This document shows positions 6,601 to 13,197 of a stretch of DNA of 13,338 nucleotides, in pieces (the first letter of the stretch is position 1; each line of letters begins with the position of its first letter). Origin of the DNA: NS-11 sp036505795 (GTDB taxonomy: Bacteria; Nitrospirota; Nitrospiria; Nitrospirales; NS-4); assembly GCA_036505795.1 (NCBI GenBank), contig DASXSU010000115.1, forward strand, positions 1 through 13,338, written 5' to 3'. The notes beneath the pieces were generated by a model. It did not search any database. It was not told the DNA's origin and worked only from the letters and a program-made list of their open reading frames with translations. A program made the position numbers and the translations under genes.

Positions 6601-7607
6601 GCAAGCTGTTGCTGGGCAAAGTCGTCGCCCGAGATCTGATGGATGGGGATTCCGGCGAGATCATTTTGAAGCGCAAGGGCCGCATCACTGCAGAGATCTT
6701 GAAGAAGCTCAATGACGATGAGATTCGCCGCATCATGCTCAGCGATCCGGCAGACCAGAGCGAAATCGATGAGACCGAGCGGACGGCGAAGGAGCAGGCT
6801 GAAATCTTGCAGACGCTCTATGACGAAAAAGTCGGGCGGCTCCGGCGAGGCGATGAATTGCCCCCGGGCGTCATCAAGCTCGTCAAAGTCTATATTGCGA
6901 TGAAGCGAAAGATCTCGGTCGGGGACAAGATGGCGGGACGGCACGGCAACAAGGGCGTCGTGTCCCGGATCCTGCCTGAAGAGGATATGCCGTATCTGCC
7001 GGACGGAACACCGGTCGAGGTCGTGCTTAATCCGTTGGGAGTGCCCTCACGAATGAATGTCGGTCAAATCCTGGAGACCCATCTCGGGTGGGCTGCACGA
7101 GCCCTCGGGCTCTGGGTGTCGAGTCCGGTGTTCGAAGGCGCCTCGGAAGGCGAGATCAAAGCGCTCTTGAAAAAGGCGAAGCTGCCCGAGTCGGGGCAGA
7201 GCGTGCTGTATGACGGCCGGACCGGAGAGACGTTCAGAAGCCCTGTGACGGTCGGCTACATGTATATGATGAAACTCCACCACTTGGTGGACGACAAGAT
7301 TCACGCGCGATCGATCGGTCCGTACTCCCTGGTGACCCAGCAGCCGCTCAGCGGAAAGGCGCAGTTCGGCGGGCAACGCCTCGGGGAAATGGAAGTGTGG
7401 GCCCTGCAAGCGTACGGGGCTGCCTCGACCCTGCAGGAATTTCTCACGGTCAAATCCGACGATGTGCCCGGTCGCTCTCGCATGTACGAGGCGATCGTTA
7501 AGGGGGAGAATTTTCTCGAGCCCGGCTTGCCGGAGTCCTTCAATGTCTTGGTTAAGGAACTCCAGAGCCTCGGGCTGGATGTGGAATTGAATAAGTCGAA
7601 GGTTTAA
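3636..7607 (+). CDS. rpoB: DNA-directed RNA polymerase subunit beta
   Basis: RpoB is the second largest subunit of RNA polymerase and forms one wall of the active-site cleft. The 1323-residue product begins MPEIIGSSTLIERKDFSK. The rifampicin-binding cluster is intact and wild-type in type: SSQLSQFMDQTNPL followed by THKRRLSALGPGG, with D525, H535 and S540 matching E. coli D516, H526 and S531. Further on come RVCPIETPEGPNIG-like residues (SRICPIETPEGPNIG), the active-site loop KISVGDKMAGRHGNKG, and the C-terminal GKAQFGGQRLGEMEVWALQAYGAA. A charged, helix-rich insertion at about residues 950-1050 resembles the large insertion of proteobacterial RpoB. The start at 3636 is preferred over TTG 3615. 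A hairpin covers its stop codon. rpoC follows after 71 nt. Confidence 0.98.
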   Translation: MPEIIGSSTLIERKDFSKIPRNIEVPDLIEIQKRSYDHFLQMETEPDHREDRGLQAALTSVFPIADYNNTAVLEFVNYSLGTPKYDVRECAEQGMSFGAPLKIRVRLVVLDREDKSPTKKVLDVREQEVYVGELPLMTDRGTFIINGTERVVVSQLHRSPGAFFTHDKGRTHASGKILYSARIIPYRGSWLDFEFDVRDIIYVRIDRRRKMPATILLKAFGYSTDDLLRMYYPVEEIEVQKGKLWRKLDVDIHTGLRVPHDLTEKGSKEPIAREGAKLTKALIAKLKTAGHKEVEVKPESLVGRTVLVDLVDPASKEIILEKNQRLTEEVLEKVAESGLESFKVVYWDSLTIPSVIEDTLESEKTTSKEEAMVEIYKRLRPGETPSIETAKTLFENLFFNPKRYDLSPVGRLKLNKKLGLDLALEKRTLTAQDIIEVVRYLVGLKSGKGDIDDIDHLGNRRVRSVGELLENQFRLGLVRMERSIRERMNLLDMEAVLPHDLINAKPVIAAIKEFFGSSQLSQFMDQTNPLAEITHKRRLSALGPGGLTRERAGFEVRDVHPSHYSRICPIETPEGPNIGLITSLATYARVNEFGFIEAPYQKVHRGKVTGEIEYLSAIDGERFHIAQANSEVDQHSKLTAEQVSARFGGDFVMVPPEKVEYMDLSPKQVVSVATALIPFLEHDDANRALMGSNMQRQAVPLIQTEAPLVGTGMESIVARDSGYVVLAQRPGVVESVDATRIVVKTDLKKKEPGSKKHEICLDTYDLVKFKRSNQNTSITQKPVVAVGDQVKRGQVLADGPAIDRGDLALGRNILVAFMPWGGYNFEDAILLSERLVREDVFTSIHIEEFEVEARDTKLGKEDITRDIPNVGEDALRNLDESGIIRIGAEVKQGDILVGKVTPKGETQLTPEEKLLRAIFGEKAGDVKDTSLTVPPGVEGILVDVKIFSRKGLDKDERSKSIESDDVLRIQREHQDSLRIVDEEKNKKIRKLLLGKVVARDLMDGDSGEIILKRKGRITAEILKKLNDDEIRRIMLSDPADQSEIDETERTAKEQAEILQTLYDEKVGRLRRGDELPPGVIKLVKVYIAMKRKISVGDKMAGRHGNKGVVSRILPEEDMPYLPDGTPVEVVLNPLGVPSRMNVGQILETHLGWAARALGLWVSSPVFEGASEGEIKALLKKAKLPESGQSVLYDGRTGETFRSPVTVGYMYMMKLHHLVDDKIHARSIGPYSLVTQQPLSGKAQFGGQRLGEMEVWALQAYGAASTLQEFLTVKSDDVPGRSRMYEAIVKGENFLEPGLPESFNVLVKELQSLGLDVELNKSKV

Positions 7608-7619
7608 GGGATTAAACCT
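7600..7619 (+). other. Perfect 8-bp hairpin containing the rpoB stop codon
   Basis: AGGTTTAA (7600-7607) and TTAAACCT (7612-7619) are perfect inverted repeats separated by GGGA (7608-7611). In RNA this is an 8-bp stem closed by a GNRA-type tetraloop. The left arm includes the last bases of rpoB and its TAA stop (7605-7607). There is no T-tract, so it is not an intrinsic terminator. It may be an RNA processing or stability element between rpoB and rpoC; that role is inference. Confidence 0.55.
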
Positions 7620-7665
7620 ATCCCGGCGCAATGATTTGGAGTGCGGCGGGTCCAACAAGTTAGTT

Positions 7666-7672
7666 GGGAGGT
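7666..7672 (+). promoter_or_regulatory. rpoC ribosome binding site (selects TTG 7679)
   Basis: GGGAGGT is a strong Shine-Dalgarno sequence 6 nt before TTG 7679. The other upstream in-frame TTG at 7664 overlaps this site and cannot use it. The first in-frame ATG (7721) lies well inside the conserved N terminus region and has no comparable site. Confidence 0.75.
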
Positions 7673-7678
7673 AGAAGA

Positions 7679-10600
7679 TTGGAAGGAATCACAACGGTAT
7701 TTGAGAAGCAGCCAGACGGCATGTCCTTTGATGCCATCCGTATTCGGCTCGCCTCTCCGGACAAGATTCGTTCCTGGTCATACGGAGAAGTGAAGAAGCC
7801 GGAGACGATCAACTATCGGTCATTTAAACCTGAGAAAGACGGGCTCTTCTGCGCCAAAATCTTCGGGCCGACAAAGGATTGGGAGTGCAACTGCGGCAAG
7901 TACAAACGGATGAAGCACCGCGGGATTGTCTGTGATAAATGCGGTGTGGAGGTCATCCAGTCAAAGGTGAGGCGCGAGCGCATGGGCCATATCGAGCTCG
8001 CGGCGCCGGTCGCCCACATCTGGTACTTAAAAGGGTTGCCCAGCCGCATCGGCACCCTCCTGGACATGAGCCTGCGCCAGCTTGAGCGCATCCTCTATTT
8101 TGAAAGCTATGTGGTGGTCGAACCGGGCACGGCCGAGGTCAAAGAGAAGGAACTCATCGCCGAAGAGCGCTACCGGGCCCTCATCCAGGAATCGCCGTCC
8201 GGCTTCAAGGCCGGAATCGGCGCGGAGGTGATTCGCGAATTACTGCGAAAGATCGACCTCGAGGCGCTCTGGATCGAGCTTCACAAGAAGGTCAAGGATA
8301 CGCACTCCCTGGCGCAAAAGAAGAAATTCACGAAGCGGATGAAGGTTCTTGAAGCCTTCCGGCGGTCGGGGAACAAGCCGGAATGGATGATCATGGACGT
8401 CATTCCGGTGCTGCCGCCTGAACTGCGCCCGCTGGTGCCGCTGGACGGTGGCCGGTTCGCGACCTCCGATTTGAACGACCTTTACCGTCGCGTCATCAAC
8501 CGGAACAATCGCCTGAAACGCTTGATGGAATTGAAGGCGCCGGGCGTCATCATCCGGAACGAAATGCGCATGCTACAGGAAGCGGTGGATGCGCTATTTG
8601 ACAATGGTCGCCGCGGGCGGGCGATTCGGGGACCCAACAAACGGCCGTTGAAATCGCTCAGCGACATGCTCAAGGGCAAGCAGGGCCGGTTTCGTCAAAA
8701 CTTGCTGGGCAAACGCGTCGATTATTCCGGACGGACGGTGATTGTCGTGGGTCCGGAGCTTCGGCTGCACCAGTGCGGGCTTCCGAAAAAGATGGCCCTG
8801 GAGCTGTTCAAGCCGTTTATCTTTCATAAATTGGAAGAGCGCGGTGCCGCGACGACGATTAAAAGCGCAAAGCGGCTGGTTGAAAACGAGAAACCGGAAG
8901 TCTGGGACGTCTTGGACGAGGTGATCAAGGAGCATCCGATTCTTCTGAACCGCGCGCCCACGTTGCATCGCCTGGGCATTCAAGCATTCGATCCGATTCT
9001 CGTCGAAGGCAAAGCGATTCGGTTGCATCCACTCGTGTGCGCGGCGTTCAACGCCGACTTTGACGGCGACCAAATGGCCGTGCATGTGCCGCTTTCCATT
9101 GAAGCTCAAATCGAAGCGCGGGTCTTAATGATGTCGATCAATAACGTCCTGTCACCCGCAAGCGGCAAGCCGATTACGGTGCCGTCCCAGGACATGGTGC
9201 TGGGATGCTACTGGTTGACACGCGATCAGCCGGGGGCGCTTGGCGAAGGGAAGATCTTCAGCTCGCCCGATGAAGTGCGCAGGGCGTACGATGCCGGCAA
9301 GGTCTCCGAGCATGCGCGCGTCAAGGTGCGCGGGCTCACGCCGATCCGGGAGACCGGCCTCAATGAAAATACGCTGAGAGATCCGGGCCGCTGGAAACAG
9401 TTCACGACCGTCGGGCGCGTGATTTTTGGGGAGGTGCTGCCGCGGGGTGTGGCGTTCGACGCGGTCAATCTGGTCATGACGAAGAAGGAGCTGACCAAAC
9501 TCATCGACACCTGCTACCGGAAGGCGGGACACGCCGAAACTGTCATGATGCTGGACCGCATCAAGGACCTTGGATATTTCTACGCCACCCGGGCCGGAAT
9601 CTCGATCTCCATTGACGACATGCATATTCCGACCAAGAAGGGTGAACTCATCAAAAAAGCGCAGCACGAGGTCGCAGAAATCGAGCGGCAGTACGGCGAC
9701 GGCTTGATCACGAACGGCGAACGCTACAACAAGGTCATTGACATCTGGGCGCACGTCGGCGAGCAGGTCGCCAATGAGATGATGAAGGAATTGGGCGTCG
9801 AAGGCGGCGACAAGCATGGCTTCAACCCGATCTTCATGATGGCCGATTCGGGCGCGCGCGGCAGCTCGCAACAGATCCGGCAGCTGGGGGGCATGCGGGG
9901 ATTAATGGCCAAACCCTCCGGCGTCATCATCGAAACGCCCATTACCGCGAACTTCCGGGAAGGCTTGACGGTGCTGCAGTACTTTATCTCGACGCACGGC
10001 GCCCGCAAAGGGTTGGCGGATACCGCGCTCAAGACCGCCAACTCAGGCTACCTGACCCGGCGGCTCGTGGATATCGCCCAGGACGTGATCGTCAGCGAGG
10101 AGGATTGCTCCACGACGGACGGCATCTACGTCACAGCCCTGGTTGAGGGCGGCGAGATCATCCAGCAAATGGGAGAGCGTATCCTGGGCCGTATCGCCGC
10201 CGATGATGTGCGGGATCCGGTGACCGGCGAATTGATCGTCGCGATCAATGAAGAATTCACCGAGGAGCGGGTGATCACGGTCGTTGAAGCAGGGCTGGAC
10301 CGGGTGAAAATCCGCTCGGTCTTGACCTGTGAGTCGCGCCGGGGCGTTTGTGTGAAGTGCTATGGGCGCGATCTCGCACGTGGAAAGTTGGTGGAACGCG
10401 GCGAGCCGGTCGGGGTCATCGCCGCCCAGTCGATCGGCGAGCCGGGCACGCAGCTCACGATGCGCACCTTCCATATCGGCGGCACGGCGAGCAAAGTAGT
10501 GGAGCAGACCACCTTGGAAGCGAAGCATGCCGGCAGCGTGCAGTATCTGAGTTTTGATTCCAAGAAAAATGCGGACCTGCCCAGCGACGCAATTGCGGTG

Positions 10601-11857
10601 AAGAATAAAGAAGGCGATTGGGTCGTCATGAGCCGAAACGGCAAGATCGCGGTGATCGACGATTCGGGCCGGGAGCGCGAAAAGTATCCCTTGGTTCACG
10701 GCGCGAAGATCAAGGTGCGTAACGGAGAGTCGGTGAGCGTCGGCCAGCGCCTGGTGGAATGGGATCCGTATTCTCTGTTGATTCTGACGGAGGTGGGCGG
10801 GAAGATCGCCTTCGGTGACATTCAGGAAGGCGTCACGATGCGGGAAGAGCTCGACGAAGTCACGGGTCTTTCGCGCAAAGTGATCATCGACCATCCGGGC
10901 GCGACGTATCGGCCGCGCATATCGATCAAGGACGATTCAGGAAAAACGGCGGGACGCTATAGCCTGCCGGTCGGCGCTCACATCTTTGTGGAGAAGAACC
11001 AGGTCATGTTCGCGGGCGATGTCCTCGCGAAGATTCCCCGGGAAACGACCAAAACCAAGGACATCACCGGTGGTCTGCCTCGGGTGGCCGAGTTGTTCGA
11101 AGCCAGGAAGCCGAAGGAGCATGCCATCATTAACGAGATCGACGGCACCATCGAGTACGGCGGATATGTCAAAGGCATGCGGAAGATCGTCGTGCGCAAC
11201 GATATGGGCGATTCAAAGGAATACTTGATTCCAAAGGGCAAGCACCTCAACGTCCAGGAAGGCGATTGGGTCAAGGCCGGCGAGCCGCTCATGGACGGTT
11301 CGGCCAATCCGCACGACATCCTGGACATCAAGGGTCCCAAGGAGCTGCAGAAGTATCTGGTCGATGAAGTCCAGGAAGTTTATCGGCTGCAAGGGGTCAC
11401 GATCAACGACAAGCACATCGAGATCATCGTCCGGCAGATGCTGCGCAAAGTCCGGGTCGAAGAGCCGGGTGATACAGAGTTTCTGACCGGCACGCAGGTC
11501 GACAAATTTGTATTCGCGGACGAGAATGAGAAGGTGGCGACAGCCGGGGGTCGCCCGGCCGTCGCGAAGCCCGTACTATTAGGCATTACCCGCGCCGCGC
11601 TGACCACGGACAGCTTTATTTCCGCGGCATCCTTCCAGGAAACCACGCGCGTGTTGACAGAGGCCGCGATCAACGGGAAGGTCGATAATCTACTGGGACT
11701 CAAAGAAAACGTGATCGTCGGCCGGTTGATTCCCGCGGGCACGGGGCTCTCCGAGTATCGGGACACGTTCGTGATTACGAAAAAGGATGCGGATTCTTTG
11801 CCGGGATCCGAAACCGAACCGGCAGAGGTCCTAGCAAACGAAATTCCTGTCGCATGA
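7679..11857 (+). CDS. rpoC: DNA-directed RNA polymerase subunit beta'
   Basis: RpoC is the largest RNA polymerase subunit and carries the catalytic magnesium site. From TTG 7679 the product is 1392 residues, beginning (M)EGITTVFEKQPDGMSFDAI. With this start, landmark positions coincide with E. coli: zinc site 1 is C70, C72, C85 and C88, and the active site NADFDGDQM has D460, D462 and D464. Zinc site 2 is C810, C884, C891 and C894. The bridge helix and trigger loop are intact (GARGSSQQIRQLGGMRGLM, then THGARKGLADTALKTANSGYLTRRL; QSIGEPGTQLTMRTFH). Between HIGG and ITGGLPRVAELFEARKP lies an insertion of roughly 190 residues, like the E. coli SI3 insertion. The start codon TTG is unusual but is supported by the ribosome binding site and by the cysteine alignment. 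Confidence 0.97.
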   Translation: MEGITTVFEKQPDGMSFDAIRIRLASPDKIRSWSYGEVKKPETINYRSFKPEKDGLFCAKIFGPTKDWECNCGKYKRMKHRGIVCDKCGVEVIQSKVRRERMGHIELAAPVAHIWYLKGLPSRIGTLLDMSLRQLERILYFESYVVVEPGTAEVKEKELIAEERYRALIQESPSGFKAGIGAEVIRELLRKIDLEALWIELHKKVKDTHSLAQKKKFTKRMKVLEAFRRSGNKPEWMIMDVIPVLPPELRPLVPLDGGRFATSDLNDLYRRVINRNNRLKRLMELKAPGVIIRNEMRMLQEAVDALFDNGRRGRAIRGPNKRPLKSLSDMLKGKQGRFRQNLLGKRVDYSGRTVIVVGPELRLHQCGLPKKMALELFKPFIFHKLEERGAATTIKSAKRLVENEKPEVWDVLDEVIKEHPILLNRAPTLHRLGIQAFDPILVEGKAIRLHPLVCAAFNADFDGDQMAVHVPLSIEAQIEARVLMMSINNVLSPASGKPITVPSQDMVLGCYWLTRDQPGALGEGKIFSSPDEVRRAYDAGKVSEHARVKVRGLTPIRETGLNENTLRDPGRWKQFTTVGRVIFGEVLPRGVAFDAVNLVMTKKELTKLIDTCYRKAGHAETVMMLDRIKDLGYFYATRAGISISIDDMHIPTKKGELIKKAQHEVAEIERQYGDGLITNGERYNKVIDIWAHVGEQVANEMMKELGVEGGDKHGFNPIFMMADSGARGSSQQIRQLGGMRGLMAKPSGVIIETPITANFREGLTVLQYFISTHGARKGLADTALKTANSGYLTRRLVDIAQDVIVSEEDCSTTDGIYVTALVEGGEIIQQMGERILGRIAADDVRDPVTGELIVAINEEFTEERVITVVEAGLDRVKIRSVLTCESRRGVCVKCYGRDLARGKLVERGEPVGVIAAQSIGEPGTQLTMRTFHIGGTASKVVEQTTLEAKHAGSVQYLSFDSKKNADLPSDAIAVKNKEGDWVVMSRNGKIAVIDDSGREREKYPLVHGAKIKVRNGESVSVGQRLVEWDPYSLLILTEVGGKIAFGDIQEGVTMREELDEVTGLSRKVIIDHPGATYRPRISIKDDSGKTAGRYSLPVGAHIFVEKNQVMFAGDVLAKIPRETTKTKDITGGLPRVAELFEARKPKEHAIINEIDGTIEYGGYVKGMRKIVVRNDMGDSKEYLIPKGKHLNVQEGDWVKAGEPLMDGSANPHDILDIKGPKELQKYLVDEVQEVYRLQGVTINDKHIEIIVRQMLRKVRVEEPGDTEFLTGTQVDKFVFADENEKVATAGGRPAVAKPVLLGITRAALTTDSFISAASFQETTRVLTEAAINGKVDNLLGLKENVIVGRLIPAGTGLSEYRDTFVITKKDADSLPGSETEPAEVLANEIPVA

Positions 11858-11901
11858 GAGTTCACGAGAGCCGGCGAAGGGGTGTGTGGGGCTGTTTGTT
11901 C

Positions 11902-11930
11902 TTGACAGATCGTCGTTGAATCTATATGAT
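11902..11930 (+). promoter_or_regulatory. Sigma70-type promoter for rpsL-rpsG
   Basis: TTGACA (11902-11907, perfect -35) is separated by 17 nt from TATGAT (11925-11930, five of six consensus -10). The predicted start of transcription is near 11937, giving a leader of about 37 nt before the rpsL ATG. It lies in the 116-nt gap after rpoC, exactly where the str operon would need its own promoter. It is the best promoter-like sequence noticed in the window. Confidence 0.8.
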
Positions 11931-11973
11931 TCTGCGGTTTCGGGGTAACTGAGAACTGAATGAACGGAATTAG

Positions 11974-12357
11974 ATGCCGACCATTAATCAACTGGTAGCA
12001 AAAGGCCGGAAGCTCTCCAAGTTTAAAACGAAGAGCCCGGCGTTGGCCGGGTCACCGCAGAAGCGAGGGGTCTGCATCCGGGTGTACACGACGACCCCCA
12101 AGAAGCCGAATTCAGCGCTTCGCAAGGTCGCGCGCGTGCGGTTGACCAATGGCATGGAAGTGACGTCGTATATTCCCGGAGTGGGCCACAATCTTCAAGA
12201 ACACTCGATCGTGCTCGTGAGGGGCGGCAGGGTGAAGGATTTGCCGGGTGTTCGCTATCACCTCGTGCGCGGGGCTCTTGACGCTGTCGGGGTGCAAAAC
12301 CGGCGGCAGGGCCGGTCGAAATACGGAGCGAAGCGGGCGAAGGCTCCCGCAGCCTAA
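11974..12357 (+). CDS. rpsL: 30S ribosomal protein S12
   Basis: S12 sits at the decoding centre of the small subunit and affects accuracy. The 127-residue product starts MPTINQLVAKGRK and is conserved throughout: QKRGVC, VYTTTPKKPNSALRKVARVRL, GHNLQEHS, VLVRGGRVKDLPGVRYH and GRSKYGAK. The residues linked to streptomycin response are the sensitive type (K43 in TTPKKPN and K88 in GRVKDLPG), and D89 is the aspartate that RimO methylthiolates in other bacteria. The start is set by family alignment. The ribosome binding site is weak (only CGGAA about 4 nt upstream), which contrasts with the strong promoter. rpsG follows 33 nt downstream. Confidence 0.97.
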   Translation: MPTINQLVAKGRKLSKFKTKSPALAGSPQKRGVCIRVYTTTPKKPNSALRKVARVRLTNGMEVTSYIPGVGHNLQEHSIVLVRGGRVKDLPGVRYHLVRGALDAVGVQNRRQGRSKYGAKRAKAPAA

Positions 12358-12390
12358 TATTCTTAAGATGATGATCAGGAGCAAGTAGCG

Positions 12391-12861
12391 ATGTCCCGTC
12401 GACACAGTATTCCCCCGCGCGAGGCCATGGCGGATCCTCGGTTCCATGACAAACTGATCGGGAAGTTTGTGAACTCGATGATGCGCAAAGGCAAGAAGAG
12501 TACGGCCGAACGCATCTGCTACGGCGCGTTTGAGGCGATCCGCGTTCGAACGAACGATGATCCCCTCAAGGTATTTCGGGCGGCGATGGAAAATGTGAAG
12601 CCGGTTGTCGAAGTCAAATCCCGCCGCGTGGGAGGCGCTTCGTACCAGGTGCCCGTCGAAATCCGACCGGTGCGACGTGTAGCGCTCGCATTTCGATGGC
12701 TACAAGATTACGCCAAGGCCCGGGCAGGCAAAAGCATGGTGGAGAAGCTCGCGGCCGAGTTGTTGGATGCCGCCAACAATACGGGAGCTTCTGTCAAAAA
12801 ACGAGAAGACGTCCATCGGATGGCTGAGGCCAACAAAGCCTTTGCTCATTATCGTTGGTAA
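12391..12861 (+). CDS. rpsG: 30S ribosomal protein S7
   Basis: S7 nucleates assembly of the 30S head by binding the 3' domain of 16S rRNA and lies near the mRNA exit channel. The 156-residue length and sequence are standard: MSRRHSIPPREAMADPRF, KFVNSMMRKGKKSTAE, the KSRRVGGASYQVPVEI loop (about residues 76-91), and a C-terminal KKREDVHRMAEANKAFAHYRW. AGGAG (12377-12381) lies 9 nt before the ATG. In many bacteria S7 represses the str operon by binding the rpsL-rpsG spacer; here the spacer is only 33 nt and shows no obvious E. coli-like structure. The gene is co-transcribed with rpsL. The usual next gene, fusA, is absent. Confidence 0.97.
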   Translation: MSRRHSIPPREAMADPRFHDKLIGKFVNSMMRKGKKSTAERICYGAFEAIRVRTNDDPLKVFRAAMENVKPVVEVKSRRVGGASYQVPVEIRPVRRVALAFRWLQDYAKARAGKSMVEKLAAELLDAANNTGASVKKREDVHRMAEANKAFAHYRW

Positions 12862-12907
12862 CGGTAAGGGAAGGAACCCAATAGGCGCCGCTTGCGCGCA
12901 TCATAAG

Positions 12908-12937
12908 GCGGACGCTCAGTCCACAACAGTCGTCCGC
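12908..12937 (+). other. Stem-loop after rpsG, possible weak terminator
   Basis: GCGGACG (12908-12914) pairs perfectly with CGTCCGC (12931-12937) across a 16-nt loop. The inner GGAC could instead pair with GTCC at 12919-12922, so two folds compete. It lies 46 nt after the rpsG stop, where an end of the rpsL-rpsG transcript is plausible, but the following sequence is not a T-tract. Confidence 0.35.
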
Positions 12938-13074
12938 ATCGCGACATCACTTTAAGATCCTCGCACACGATTCACGGCTGCGACGGTTTTTGGTCTTAGC
13001 CACAGTGCCGATGCTTGGGCGAAGCTGGCGGCGTGAGGGGTGGGAGGACGCGGCGAGGGCGCGTACTCGAATCT

Positions 13075-13100
13075 AGGGTGTAGATAGGACCTGCAACCCT
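13075..13100 (+). other. Bulged stem-loop in the tuf upstream region
   Basis: AGGGT-GTAG (13075-13083) can pair with CTGC-A-ACCCT (13091-13100), giving nine pairs including one G-T wobble and one bulged A, with a 7-nt loop. It may be part of the tuf leader RNA if transcription starts upstream. No known riboswitch was recognised. Confidence 0.3.
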
Positions 13101-13152
13101 GAAGCCGGGGCGTGGCGTATGAAAAAGTTAGCGGGAGGCTAGAACGGGAAGG

Positions 13153-13170
13153 GGCGCGTCTCGGCGCGCC
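13153..13170 (+). other. GC-only hairpin 27 nt before tuf start
   Basis: GGCGCG (13153-13158) pairs with CGCGCC (13165-13170) around a 6-nt loop, extended by a possible G-T pair. It ends 15 nt before the tuf ribosome binding site. It could influence tuf mRNA stability or translation; it lacks a T-tract and is not a terminator. Confidence 0.4.
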
Positions 13171-13197
13171 TGGGGCTGGGTGGGTGGAGAAATTCAC

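Larger units (their letters stand above)
12862..13197 (+). other. 336-nt gene-free interval between rpsG and tuf
   Basis: No credible coding sequence, tRNA or fusA remnant was found here. The interval holds three possible stem-loops, listed separately. Pieces resembling -10 boxes (for example TATGAA at 13118-13123) lack a matching -35 element, so I do not assign a promoter, although tuf probably has one nearby. Such a length is unusual inside this otherwise tightly packed cluster. Confidence 0.6.

Noticed and set aside
11960..11998. 12-codon ORF (MNGIRCRPLINW) overlapping the rpsL start out of frame
   Set aside because: It has no ribosome binding site and is short enough to occur by chance; no evidence for a leader peptide.
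12767..12955. Small + strand ORF overlapping the rpsG end
   Set aside because: It overlaps the conserved S7 C terminus in another frame and then runs into the stem-loop region; no recognisable protein features.
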